Origin: Clostridiales bacterium | Lineage (GTDB): Bacteria; Bacillota; Clostridia; Lachnospirales; Lachnospiraceae | Assembly: GCA_012839295.1 (NCBI GenBank) | Contig: DUNO01000061.1 | Coordinates: forward strand, 124,001 to 188,000 | Direction of reading: 5' to 3' | DNA: 64,000 nt | Part shown: positions 18,200-26,728 of the stretch, piece by piece | Numbering within the stretch: the stretch's first letter is position 1 | Layout: every line of letters starts with the position of its first letter | Translations under genes and position numbers: made by a program | The notes under the pieces: generated by a model | Seen by the model: the letters and a program-made list of their open reading frames with translations, nothing else | Told to the model about the DNA's origin: nothing | The model's database searches: none

Positions 18200-19090
18200 A
18201 TGATAAAATCAAAATCTTACTGGCGCTACCAGATCCTGATCAATGCAGTAATGATCCTTATTACCCTTATTATGGTATTCCCCCTGGTACTATTGTTCAT
18301 GTCCTCCATATCGTCGGATGCATCCCTGCTGAAATACGGATATTCCTTTTTCCCCAGGGAATTCAGCCTGGCCGCCTACCAGTATATTCTGGCAAATGGA
18401 ACGACCCTGTTCCGGGCCTATGGTATGACAATCCTGGTTACGATCATCGGAACAATTCTAAACCTGACATTATCCAGTAGCATGGCCTATGCCTTATCGG
18501 TGAAAAAACTGCCCTTCCGTAACATCATCAGCTTTTACGTATTTTTTACGATGCTGTTTAATGGAGGACTGGTACCTTCTTACCTGATGTGGTCAAATGT
18601 ATTCCATATAAAAAATACAATATGGGCACTGATTGTACCAAACTTCATGTTAAGTGCCATGAATGTGATTCTGATTCGTACCTACTTTATGACCAGTATC
18701 CCGGAAGCGCTGTATGAAGCAGGTAAAATTGACGGCGCATCCTATTTCTACATTTTCCGCAAAATCGTACTTCCAATGGGTACTCCAATTCTGGTGACAA
18801 TGGGACTGTTTACCGGTCTGAGCTATTGGAATGATTGGACGAACGGACTATATTATGTAAATGACACAAAGCTCTATACCGTACAGCTGCTGCTGAATAA
18901 AATGATACAGGATGCGCAGGCACTGCAGGCCAATGCCTCGGCTTCTTCTGCAAATGCATTAATGAAGATTCCAACTGTAAGTGTACGGATGGCTATTGCT
19001 TTTGTGGCACTGCTGCCGATACTGGTTATCTATCCTTTTTTGCAGAAGTACTTTGCAAAGGGAATTGCCTTAGGTGCAGTAAAAGGATAA
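18200..19090 (+). CDS. Sugar ABC transporter permease (LplC/YtcP type)
   Basis: A 296-residue second permease with about six helices and the EAA loop LYEAGKIDGASYFYIFRKIV. It ends in the family pattern YPFLQKYFAKGIALGAVKG. The start at 18200 follows AGGAGGAGCAAA; an earlier in-frame ATG (18146) lies inside the preceding gene and lacks a ribosome-binding site. Confidence 0.9.
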   Translation: MIKSKSYWRYQILINAVMILITLIMVFPLVLLFMSSISSDASLLKYGYSFFPREFSLAAYQYILANGTTLFRAYGMTILVTIIGTILNLTLSSSMAYALSVKKLPFRNIISFYVFFTMLFNGGLVPSYLMWSNVFHIKNTIWALIVPNFMLSAMNVILIRTYFMTSIPEALYEAGKIDGASYFYIFRKIVLPMGTPILVTMGLFTGLSYWNDWTNGLYYVNDTKLYTVQLLLNKMIQDAQALQANASASSANALMKIPTVSVRMAIAFVALLPILVIYPFLQKYFAKGIALGAVKG

Positions 19091-19115
19091 AGGACAGCGA
19101 AAAGAGGAGGATATT

Positions 19116-19889
19116 ATGGCAAGATTTGAATGTAAAGTAATTTCCTATGTATTAAAAAGAACTGTCGCAATGACAGTTGTAATTCCCACCGCCACCATAC
19201 CGGAATCCATGGGGTTTGAGGGAACAAAAGCATCCCATGTAATAAGCGGAAAATATCCGGTCTTGTACTTATTGCACGGATTTGGAAACAACAACGGTGA
19301 CTGGTGCAGCTACAGCAATGTGGAAATGTTTGCGGAAGAACGCAATATTGCAGTTGTTATGATTTCGGGAGAAAATAAATTTTACCGCAATGTGCCGGGT
19401 GGGGATGAATTCTTCCGTTTTCTGGATGAAGAAGTGCCGGAGTTCATTACCAATATGTTTCCGGTATCGGATAAACCCGAGCATACATATATTGCAGGCT
19501 TATCTATGGGGGGCTACGGAGCGCTTTTGCACGGACTGGGCAAGCCGGAAAAATATGCAGCCGTCGGGGCCTTTTCCGGGGCAGTCAAAGTATTGGAGAA
19601 TACAGGGGAAGAGGATGGCTCCTATGACTGTGAGTATTTGCTCCGGCAGGCAAAGACAGAAAAAAAGTCCCTGCCTCCAATTTATCTGTCCTGTGGCACG
19701 GATGATATGCTCTACCAGATGAACCTGGATTTTAAAGAGACCCTTTTAGCCCATGAAGCAAATGTAACCTGGTTATCCGTACCCGGATATGGACATGAAT
19801 GGAGATTCTGGAACATGCAGGTGGAGGAATTCTTAAAGTGGATTCCCAGAACAGATCCTTATGCAAAAATGAGAGCAAGAAAAATATAA
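19116..19889 (+). CDS. Alpha/beta-hydrolase esterase (EstA/feruloyl-esterase-like)
   Basis: A 257-residue cytoplasmic esterase. The oxyanion segment LLHGFGNNNGDW, the nucleophile elbow GLSMGGYGAL (Ser near residue 130), an acidic residue in SCGTDDMLY and the catalytic His in GYGHEWRFW complete the triad. Family members cleave acetyl, feruloyl or short acyl esters. As last gene of the oligosaccharide transporter operon it probably removes ester substituents from imported sugars; that is inference from context. Confidence 0.85.
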   Translation: MARFECKVISYVLKRTVAMTVVIPTATIPESMGFEGTKASHVISGKYPVLYLLHGFGNNNGDWCSYSNVEMFAEERNIAVVMISGENKFYRNVPGGDEFFRFLDEEVPEFITNMFPVSDKPEHTYIAGLSMGGYGALLHGLGKPEKYAAVGAFSGAVKVLENTGEEDGSYDCEYLLRQAKTEKKSLPPIYLSCGTDDMLYQMNLDFKETLLAHEANVTWLSVPGYGHEWRFWNMQVEEFLKWIPRTDPYAKMRARKI

Positions 19890-19904
19890 GGATTATTAAG
19901 GGAT

Positions 19905-19967
19905 AAACGGTACCCTGATAGTAAGTCACAGCTTCTTTTTCTGTGTCTTACTATCAGGGTACCGTTT
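19905..19967. terminator. Long bidirectional hairpin terminator
   Basis: Two perfectly complementary 21-base arms (19905-19925 and 19947-19967, beginning AAACGGTACCCTGATAG) are extended by an inner CACAG/CTGTG stem. It lies between the convergent esterase gene and the enzyme I remnant and can serve both strands. Confidence 0.75.
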
Positions 19968-19978
19968 GTGAATAATAC

Positions 19979-20709
19979 CTACAAATCCAGCTCTGGCAAG
20001 GTACTGACATTGGTTTCCCTTACCTTCTGCCTGATGCGTAAAATCATTCCCAGAGGTACGGACAATTCATCGATTCCCATCTTCAGGAAGGTCTCCGTAA
20101 GCCTTATATCTGCACCCAGCTCACCACAGATACCAACCCATTTTCCCTCCGCATGGGCACTTTCTGCCGCCAGCCGGACCAGCTGCAGTATCGCCTTATG
20201 ATGCGCATCATAATAAGATGCCAGCTTCGGGTTCTGTCTGTCAATAGCCAGCGTATACTGTGTAAGATCATTTGTGCCAATACTAAAGAAATCCACCTCT
20301 TTTGCAAGCTCACGCGAGATCAATGCGGCTGCAGGTGTCTCAATCATGATACCCTGCTCTACCTCCTGCTTAACGGGAGCCCCCTCTGCTTCAAGCTCCT
20401 TCCGGACAGCAGCCACAATATCCTTTATCCTTCTTACTTCCTCCAACGAGATAATCATAGGATACATGATGCTTAAATTTCCATATACGGATGCGCGAAA
20501 CAGTGCCCGCAGCTGGGTCTTGAAGAAATCAACCCTGTCGAGGCAAATGCGGATTGCACGATAGCCCAGTGCCGGATTCTCCTCGGGCGCCATATTAAAA
20601 TAATCTACCTGCTTATCCGCACCAATATCACAGGTCCGTATAATCAATTTTTTGCCGCCCATTAGCTGCAGTGCTTTACGGTAAATCCGGAACTGTTCCT
20701 CTTCGGACG
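19979..20709 (-). pseudogene. ptsI: Enzyme I of the PTS, C-terminal remnant
   Basis: About 240 codons equal the C-terminal PEP-binding barrel of enzyme I. Seen: IIRTCDIGADK, EENPALGYRAIRI, MIETPAAAL, FFSIGTNDLTQYTLA and the active-site Cys in GICGELGAD. Homology starts abruptly at PSEEEQFRIYRKA, just after an in-frame TAG. The HPr-binding domain and phosphorylated-His domain are missing, so it cannot work as enzyme I. An ATG at 20662 exists but has no clear ribosome-binding site. The 5' edge lies inside the upstream PRD regulator, out of frame, which indicates a deletion that joined the two genes. Confidence 0.85.
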
Positions 20710-22148
20710 GATAAGAACAGCCCTATTTCAACAACAGATTTTGATATTTCCCAGGGGATCGGCACTGTAGTGAAAACAAAATTAATTTTTTCCAGGTCAA
20801 ATTCTTTTAACTCCAGCATATCGCAAGTATAGACCTCTTGAATGTAATCATGAAATCTATGCATGTATTTATACTTTAATAGTTGAGAGCTTCCTTTTCC
20901 TGAAACGCATACAATTAGAATATTTAGTTTTTGCTTTTCCTCATTTTGCTTGCGCTCCAAGCCCAACAAGAAGATAAGAGCCAAGTAGCCTGTTTCTTCC
21001 TCGGATATAGCTGTTTTATAATAATCCTTTAATACTGTTGTCGCCAAAGTGGCTATTGTATATGCGATTGAATGATTTTCTTTTATCTCTTCCAGCATTG
21101 GATTATCCAGAAAAATATGATAACGAAGGCGAATATCCATTTTGACCATATGCTGTTTTAGCAGCATTTGTACTTCAAAATCACTATAAAAATCATACAT
21201 CGTTTCCTGACGTATGAATTCTAACATGCCGTCAACAAGATTACTTACTTCTTCACTAATTACAACACTTGCTTCTTCCTGGTTTGCTCCCTTCGTAGTT
21301 TGCTTGCTCATTAAATGCAGCAGCAGGTAATCATGTTCCTCCTTTGCAAAAGAAACTGAATAATCTATCTCCATTTTATCGATAATTTCTTCTAACATGA
21401 GAAACTCTTGAGTCGATTTATCAGTATATTGCTGTCCGTCCAAGCTTTCTACCCGATGGTCTCTTTTTATTCGTTCCAGAGTGATATATAATACTAAAAC
21501 TATATTCTCATAAGCAATTTCAGACAAATGCACATCATGTTTTCCCAATAATTCTTCCACCAAAATGGCGATTTTTTCAATATCTGCTTTCTGCTTCTCC
21601 TGCTCTATATCGATCAGGCTTCTTTTTACGAAATACTCCAGCATGCAATTACGAATATCAAACTCTCGTCCTATTATTTTGATTCCATAATTCGGCCGTC
21701 TATCCAGGCGTAATCGGTAATTGTTTAAGATTTGTTCTACCTGTTTTAATACTCCGGACAGCGTTCCCTTTGATATATATAAAAAATCAATTAAATCCTC
21801 TGACTTTACATAATTCGCCTGGCATAATAAATACAGTAAAACATACTGTACCCTCTCCTGCAGATTATCGGGTATCCCTTGGCTTCCTTCCTGCTCCTGC
21901 AGCAGCCTATGATACAATTCATCATAATGCTCTGTAATAATCCGGTATCCGTATCTTGGTTTAGAGATAAGGGCTGCCTGATTTTGCTGCAACCAATCAT
22001 CCAACATGCACAACCGTGTCCTTATGGTTTTTTCACTGACACCTACCGCTTTGGCCAACCGTTCAGCTGATATATATTCTGTTGCAGACATTCTTTTGAA
22101 TATTTCAAACAACTTCTCTTCCAGCATCTTGCTTTCCCATTCCTTCAT
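20676..22148 (-). CDS. PRD-containing transcriptional regulator, C-terminally truncated
   Basis: A 490-residue protein of the BglG/MtlR-type PTS regulator family. It has an N-terminal HTH (YISAERLAKAVGVSEKTIRTRL), a second HTH (about residues 105-160), two PTS regulation domains (LLLHLMSK and LEEIKENHSIAYTIA are typical) and an EIIB-like domain with the phosphorylatable Cys in LNILIVCVSGKGSS. MtlR-type proteins continue into an EIIA domain and reach about 650-690 residues. Here the sequence breaks off at VEIGLFLS and ends with about 12 foreign residues read out of frame from the enzyme I remnant. Function is uncertain. Confidence 0.8.
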   Translation of the reverse strand: MKEWESKMLEEKLFEIFKRMSATEYISAERLAKAVGVSEKTIRTRLCMLDDWLQQNQAALISKPRYGYRIITEHYDELYHRLLQEQEGSQGIPDNLQERVQYVLLYLLCQANYVKSEDLIDFLYISKGTLSGVLKQVEQILNNYRLRLDRRPNYGIKIIGREFDIRNCMLEYFVKRSLIDIEQEKQKADIEKIAILVEELLGKHDVHLSEIAYENIVLVLYITLERIKRDHRVESLDGQQYTDKSTQEFLMLEEIIDKMEIDYSVSFAKEEHDYLLLHLMSKQTTKGANQEEASVVISEEVSNLVDGMLEFIRQETMYDFYSDFEVQMLLKQHMVKMDIRLRYHIFLDNPMLEEIKENHSIAYTIATLATTVLKDYYKTAISEEETGYLALIFLLGLERKQNEEKQKLNILIVCVSGKGSSQLLKYKYMHRFHDYIQEVYTCDMLELKEFDLEKINFVFTTVPIPWEISKSVVEIGLFLSVRRGTVPDLP

Positions 22149-22244
22149 CCAAAAATACTTTCCCTCCCATTAACATACTTTTTTTTATAAAGTAAGTCAA
22201 AACAATTTTTTAGCACATTTATTCTGGTAATTTTAGTTTGAAAA

Positions 22245-22274
22245 AACGGCTGTACCCTATCTGGTACAACCGTT
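22245..22274 (-). terminator. Intrinsic terminator after padR
   Basis: AACGG-C-TGTACC pairs with GGTACA-ACCGTT. On the minus strand it is followed by TTTTTT, 17 bases past the padR stop. Confidence 0.85.
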
Positions 22275-22290
22275 CTAAGTCTCAATTTAC

Positions 22291-22839
22291 TTATTCTTTT
22301 ATTTCAGCCCTTACAGCCTCCAAACAAAGCTCCAACCATTTAATATTAGCCTCTTCTCTGATTCGTGCGCCGGCAAGAACCGAGTAATCTCCGAACTTGT
22401 CACTTCCAAAGGGCGGAACCTGCTGATATTGAAGAAACAGCCTGTTTAATTTTGCCAGCTTTTTCTTCCTCTGGTCTAATTGGCTTTCCAGCAGCTTTTG
22501 ATAGATAGCCGGCTCTAAGGCTTGGGAAAAATACGATCTCAAGCGGAACTGATCCTTTGGTGTCGGCTCTATCTTCTCATCCTTCGCAAGCCACTCCAGG
22601 AAGTCTTGCCTACCCTTTTCAGTAACCGTATATACCTTCTTTTCTAATACATCACCTGTAATTTCAATTTTATATTCAAGAAGCCCTTCATCCACCAGCT
22701 TCTTTAATTCAGGATAGATCTGGCTATGCTTGGCACTCCAGAAATTGATTAGTTCTTCTCCGAATTCCTTGGAAATATCATATCCTGTCATGGACTTCCT
22801 GTTTACTAAACCTAATATAGCATATTTGAGTGTACGCAT
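22291..22839 (-). CDS. PadR-family transcriptional regulator
   Basis: A 182-residue winged-helix protein starting MRTLKYAILGLVNRKSMTGYD, with the PadR pattern KHSQIYPELKKLVDEGLLEY and a C-terminal coiled region (residues about 100-180) for dimerisation. The start at 22839 follows GGAG; the in-frame ATG at 22866 is earlier and less well placed. PadR regulators usually respond to phenolic or drug-like ligands and repress adjacent transporters, but no transporter adjoins it here. Confidence 0.87.
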   Translation of the reverse strand: MRTLKYAILGLVNRKSMTGYDISKEFGEELINFWSAKHSQIYPELKKLVDEGLLEYKIEITGDVLEKKVYTVTEKGRQDFLEWLAKDEKIEPTPKDQFRLRSYFSQALEPAIYQKLLESQLDQRKKKLAKLNRLFLQYQQVPPFGSDKFGDYSVLAGARIREEANIKWLELCLEAVRAEIKE

Positions 22840-22924
22840 GTTTACTCCGTTCCTGCTGTTTAGCACTGATATTATTATCTCTGGTGAAAGGATTGCTATC
22901 TGATACTTTTAATATACCACAGAA

Positions 22925-22972
22925 AGAGCGGAAACAAAACATGTAATTTCAAACATGTTTTGTTTCCGCTCT
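22925..22972. terminator. Perfect 19-bp inverted repeat between agrB and padR
   Basis: AGAGCGGAAACAAAACATG (22925-22943) and its exact complement (22954-22972) surround a 10-base loop. On the minus strand TTTCT follows. It may end the agrDB transcript; because it also lies 86 bases upstream of padR it could instead bind PadR. Confidence 0.6.
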
Positions 22973-22996
22973 AGTTAATCTAGTTAAATTCTATTT

Positions 22997-23069
22997 CTAT
23001 TGGCAGAGTGAGCATCCGGAATAATAATAACAGGTAGAAGGGCTTCCGTATTCCCAAAAAAAAGGTCAT
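22997..23069 (-). pseudogene. Cys/Tyr-rich micro-ORF, apparently frameshifted in a T8 run
   Basis: Read from ATG at 23069, the first codons MTFF enter a run of eight T residues (23056-23063). Removing one T would join the ATG to GSPSTCYYYSGCSLCQ and a TAG stop at 22997, giving about 23 residues. As sequenced the frame is broken. There is no convincing ribosome-binding site. The Cys/Tyr-rich tail is unlike random sequence and could be a peptide precursor or a remnant; I do not recognise a family. Confidence 0.3.
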
Positions 23070-23075
23070 AAATTC

Positions 23076-23106
23076 GGAGACTGACTACTTGACGTATCCA
23101 GTCTCC
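23076..23106 (-). terminator. 8-bp hairpin downstream of agrB
   Basis: GGAGACTG (23076-23083) pairs with CAGTCTCC (23099-23106), 56 bases past the agrB stop. There is no immediate T run, although the T8 run follows after 12 bases. Confidence 0.45.
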
Positions 23107-23161
23107 TCCTCTATTTTATCCCCACTAAACCACTTTACAATTCTGTAAAGCATCAAACAAC

Positions 23162-23743
23162 CTAATTTAATTTATTTATTAATCTTTTATTATTCCACGC
23201 CCCTAATAGGAGCATGATACTTAATATAATAAAGATCATGATAAAGCATACTGAAATTTCTTGATTAATAAACCAGAAGGCCAGCGCAATAAGAATCTCC
23301 AGTAATAATATCCTTCTCGTCTTTTTCTTGTATGCAATTCTCTCCAATTCACTCAAGGGCTTATTTGCATCTTCGACCGGTGTCATGAGATATATGATAC
23401 CAGCCGATATTATTACGGAGAGAAGACCTGATAAGCTTGTCCATTGAATTTCCTTCATTCCCAATAGAGCAACCACTGTAATGAGCAGGGATACCAGATA
23501 ACACCTACCTTGTGTTCTTGCGTGATATCCTCCCGCGTAGCTTCTTAACGGCATATATGCCATTAAAAACACAACACTTTGCCAAACCATGTTAAATATG
23601 ATCCCAATGATAATAGTGCTGATAATATTCAGCAACATTATAATTCCCTGCTGCATTCCAAAGGTATATAGCTCTTTATCTTCTTCCGTAATAATACCGT
23701 CTCTGACAAATCGGTTACCGATTTTATCAATTAATACCATCAT
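23162..23743 (-). CDS. agrB: AgrB-like membrane protease (autoinducer processing)
   Basis: A 193-residue protein with about five to six membrane helices. The conserved core RSYAGGYHARTQGRCY carries the catalytic His and Cys, followed by the typical SELERIAYKKKTRR cytoplasmic loop. AgrB cleaves the C-terminal tail of AgrD and forms the thiolactone ring. Its ATG overlaps the agrD stop (ATGA), so the two are coupled. A second ATG one codon later is an equal alternative. Confidence 0.9.
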   Translation of the reverse strand: MMVLIDKIGNRFVRDGIITEEDKELYTFGMQQGIIMLLNIISTIIIGIIFNMVWQSVVFLMAYMPLRSYAGGYHARTQGRCYLVSLLITVVALLGMKEIQWTSLSGLLSVIISAGIIYLMTPVEDANKPLSELERIAYKKKTRRILLLEILIALAFWFINQEISVCFIMIFIILSIMLLLGAWNNKRLINKLN

Positions 23744-23877
23744 TTCACTTTACGTAATTTCTCGCAGCCTGCCGGCATCTTTGGCTGATGTGCATAAAAT
23801 GAACAAGTTTTATTTACATTGTTTTTAGTAACCTGTAATGATAAGCCTGCTAATACTTTTTCAATCTTTTTATTCAT
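23740..23877 (-). CDS. agrD: AgrD-like cyclic peptide pheromone precursor
   Basis: A 45-residue peptide found by reading the region upstream of agrB. It has an N-terminal amphipathic leader (MNKKIEKVLAGLSLQVTK), a core around TCSFYAHQPKMPAG and a charged C-terminal tail (CEKLRKVK). The Cys followed four residues later by the ring-closing position and then the QPK-P motif matches clostridial cyclic lactone autoinducers. The predicted thiolactone ring is Cys25-Ser-Phe-Tyr-Ala29. GGAGG and AAGG precede the ATG. It overlaps agrB by 4 bases. Confidence 0.85.
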   Translation of the reverse strand: MNKKIEKVLAGLSLQVTKNNVNKTCSFYAHQPKMPAGCEKLRKVK

Positions 23878-24079
23878 AACCTTCTTATCCTCCTATACTA
23901 AATGCTTTATTGGTTTGGCTAAGAATATAATACAAGATTTTTTCCGTTTTTTTGAACCGATGTCATGAAATGCAGGTTTAATGTTATAACTGGTAATTAA
24001 TTAGACCAAATGGGAATATTTTGCTGTAAAAGTTTATCTAAATTGGTATTAATTTACCAAAATACTCCAACGCAAAAGC

Positions 24080-24115
24080 AACCCAAAGTATTCAAAAAAT
24101 AAAATACTTCGGGTT
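24080..24115 (-). terminator. Terminator between agrC and agrD
   Basis: AACCCAAAGTATT pairs with AATACTTCGGGTT (one mismatch) 25 bases past the agrC stop. agrDB may therefore have its own promoter in 23880-24060, where a weak TTCAAA/TATTAT pair with an 18-base spacer lies about 40-70 bases before agrD. That would be consistent with activation by the adjacent response regulator. Confidence 0.6.
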
Positions 24116-24140
24116 AGTTCATCCAGCTTAATTTTTATAT

Positions 24141-25424
24141 TTAGTTGTTTAACAATAAAGCAATTACAGAAAATTCATCTTCTGTGTGTTTTATATCGAG
24201 GGTACCATGGTACTTTTTTACCACCTTTTTCACATTTTCAAGACCGATACCATGGTTTTCTACATCCTTTTTAGAGGTTACAATATTTCCATCCCTATAT
24301 AAAACCATACCGTTAAACTTATTTTTTATTGTTATTCTTAATACCCCTTTATCAACGCGGATTACAATATTAATATTTCTCATATCCTTATCAATTTCTA
24401 AAGATGCTTTCATAGCGTTATCCAATAAATTACTAAGAATAATTGTTATATCAAAAGTCGAGAAATTCATTTCATCTGGTATATTAATATCATATGTAAC
24501 CGGTATTTTATGCATCTCCGCTTCCTGTAACTTACAGTTTAAGATGCTGTCTACCACTACATTACCTGTGCGGACATATTCCTTTTGCTTTCTATATACC
24601 TGCTGTAGTTCTGACAAATATTCCTCCAAGGTTTTCTTCTCATCTTTTTGAATCAAACTCTGAATTACAGTTAAATGGTTCATAAAATCATGACGAAACG
24701 CCCTGGTCGTTTCGGAAATACGTTTCATTAATTCAAATTGACTTTCATAGTAGTTATTTTGCTGCATAAGCATCTTCTTCTCCATCTGATACTCAAAACT
24801 CACAATTAGGCTATCAAACAAAGTAAATGTAATGATGTTGATAATGAACAAGAAAGATATAGAAAAGATGAGCAATGTGTTCGATAGTCCTCCAGAATTA
24901 AACAAAACCACAATGATAAACAGAGTGATTACTGGAATTGCAACAATACTAATCCAATATAATACAGGTACATCTCTACCCTTTTTTACATTTTTGGAGT
25001 TCTGCAAAAATAGCACAATCACATATGTTAAAATTGAAATAAGTAAGATTCCGAAAACAGATGAATAGGTACTTTGCAGGAAAATTGGCAGATCTGTATA
25101 TCCTGAGATAAGCACAACAAAGCTTTCCACACATAAAAGAATCATATAAATAAATGTCGCTGATAAAAGCCGTTGTTTAATGCCTACCTCATATATACAA
25201 GTTACTAAATACAATCCTATAACATTCACTGCCAACATAACCATTGGTATTTCAATGAATAGATAAAAATATGTAATAACTGCCGTATAAGCGAAATAGG
25301 ATAATATTTCCCACCTTTTATCTACTTTGCTATCCTCACAAAAAATGTACATTAGTTTATAAATCATGTAGGTACGAAAGGCATTTGTAATAATATACAC
25401 CGCATCATATAATGAGAGTTCCAT
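24141..25424 (-). CDS. agrC: AgrC-like sensor kinase (GHKL ATPase)
   Basis: A 427-residue receptor kinase. The N-terminal half holds about six hydrophobic helices (residues 1-205). The cytoplasmic half has the phosphoacceptor region TTRAFRHDFMNHL (His near residue 240), the N box LSNLLDNAMKAS and the GHKL G box ENHGIGLENVKKVV. It would sense the processed AgrD peptide. The start at 25424 follows AGAGGAG; it begins one base past the response-regulator stop. Confidence 0.88.
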   Translation of the reverse strand: MELSLYDAVYIITNAFRTYMIYKLMYIFCEDSKVDKRWEILSYFAYTAVITYFYLFIEIPMVMLAVNVIGLYLVTCIYEVGIKQRLLSATFIYMILLCVESFVVLISGYTDLPIFLQSTYSSVFGILLISILTYVIVLFLQNSKNVKKGRDVPVLYWISIVAIPVITLFIIVVLFNSGGLSNTLLIFSISFLFIINIITFTLFDSLIVSFEYQMEKKMLMQQNNYYESQFELMKRISETTRAFRHDFMNHLTVIQSLIQKDEKKTLEEYLSELQQVYRKQKEYVRTGNVVVDSILNCKLQEAEMHKIPVTYDINIPDEMNFSTFDITIILSNLLDNAMKASLEIDKDMRNINIVIRVDKGVLRITIKNKFNGMVLYRDGNIVTSKKDVENHGIGLENVKKVVKKYHGTLDIKHTEDEFSVIALLLNN

Positions 25425-25425
25425 T

Positions 25426-26145
25426 TTATTTCTCCTCTTTTTCACTTTCTAACAAATAATTCAGAACCTCATCTTTATTGGCTCTGCTAATTGGCAACAC
25501 TCTGTTATTTGACATGGTGACTTCCTGGTTATTAAAACGCTTTACATGATGATAGTTAATAAAATATGACTTATGAATAAATAAAAATGGGGCTTTCGGT
25601 AATTTCTTCGGAATCTCCTTGATCCTTCCATAATAGAAGTATTCCTCATCCACTCCAACTACCTTCACTTGCCGTCCATACGCTTCAAAGTAGATTATGT
25701 CCTTAATCGGCTTCCGGTAATAATTATTATTTTGGATGAAACAAAAGGTATTTCCCAGCTTTCCGAATAATTCAATTGCCTTGTCAATATCTTTTTTCAC
25801 CTTATCCGCATCTATGGGTTTATGGATAAAATGCATGGGCCTTACGTCAAATAATTGCTGGTAATAGCTGTCTTTTCCTGAAATATAAACAATCTGCAGA
25901 ATATCATTGTGAAGCTCTTCCCGAATGAATCTCCCCACCTCGACACCGTTAATCTGCTTCATCTCAATATCCAGGAATAACAGGTCAAAGGTTTCTTCCT
26001 CGGTCAAAACCTTGCAAAGCTCTTCTCCTGAGGAAAATACATCAATGGTTAATTCTTCACATACTTGTTTACGATATTCCATTATAATGCGTTCCATCTC
26101 AGTGCAAATGTATTGATCATCATCACATATCCCAATCCGCAACAT
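25426..26145 (-). CDS. agrA: AgrA-like LytTR response regulator
   Basis: A 239-residue regulator with a receiver domain (acidic pocket GICDDDQ; phosphoacceptor Asp in LLFLDIEM near residue 57; Lys in HFIHKPID) and a C-terminal LytTR DNA-binding domain (residues about 135-235, including FIHKSYFINYHHVKRF). Partner of the kinase directly downstream. GGAGG lies 14 bases before the ATG, an unusually long spacing, so translation may be weak or the start slightly different. Gene order A-C-D-B differs from staphylococcal B-D-C-A. Confidence 0.88.
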   Translation of the reverse strand: MLRIGICDDDQYICTEMERIIMEYRKQVCEELTIDVFSSGEELCKVLTEEETFDLLFLDIEMKQINGVEVGRFIREELHNDILQIVYISGKDSYYQQLFDVRPMHFIHKPIDADKVKKDIDKAIELFGKLGNTFCFIQNNNYYRKPIKDIIYFEAYGRQVKVVGVDEEYFYYGRIKEIPKKLPKAPFLFIHKSYFINYHHVKRFNNQEVTMSNNRVLPISRANKDEVLNYLLESEKEEK

Positions 26146-26349
26146 GTATTATCAGGACACCTCCAAGTATATTATTCATATATTTGCAATTCTCTACACT
26201 GTCATGATATAACATGTTTCGTCATAATAATAGCCTTTTTTCAAAAAATATTAAACTTTATCAAAAATAGTAACATATTCCTACATTTAAGGGCATTATT
26301 TTGGCACAGTCCGTTGGCCCACTAATCTCCCAACCATTTAGAATATCAA

Positions 26350-26378
26350 AGCCCACCCGTGGTGGGTAGGCTCTTTTT
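26350..26378 (+). terminator. Hairpin with T5 tail next to the transposase remnant
   Basis: AGCC-CACC and GGTG-(ggta bulge)-GGCT form a stem followed by CTTTTT. It overlaps the stop of the Rpn-type remnant. Confidence 0.5.
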
Positions 26379-26640
26379 ATATAGCATATTCCTTATCCAG
26401 TTTCTCTCGGAACTCCAGGTCTTTTATGCTTCGCTGCAGGTCTTCCATTCGCTTATCCTGTAGCAGCCGTTCCGTCAGGGCTGCAAACCTTGCTTCTCCT
26501 TTTGCTTATCCATTTCCACCAACTCCTTTAATTCATCTTTCTCAAGGTTACGGTCAAAATATTTCATCCAACGGTGCAGGGGGTTCTTCCGGTCATACGT
26601 CTCGCTTCTATAGAACTTCTTAAGCTCGAGGCGCCGGGCA
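26377..26640 (-). pseudogene. Rpn/PD-(D/E)XK-type transposase remnant, truncated and frameshifted
   Basis: Only the C-terminal third survives: KNPLHRWMKYFDRNLEKDEL, EMDKQKEK, then after a frameshift near 26490-26500 EARFAALTERLLQDKRMEDL and LEFREKLDKEYAI ending at 26377. This matches the tail of the Rpn family of recombination-promoting nucleases (older name: PD-(D/E)XK transposase). The catalytic N-terminal domain is absent. Upstream codons (26640-26732) do not look homologous. Confidence 0.7.
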
Positions 26641-26728
26641 AAATGCCCGGCACTTGGTATGTATAAAAAGAAATAAGAATAAATCTTCAGGGCCACATGC
26701 AAATCAAAATCTGGCACAGCCCTATGAA

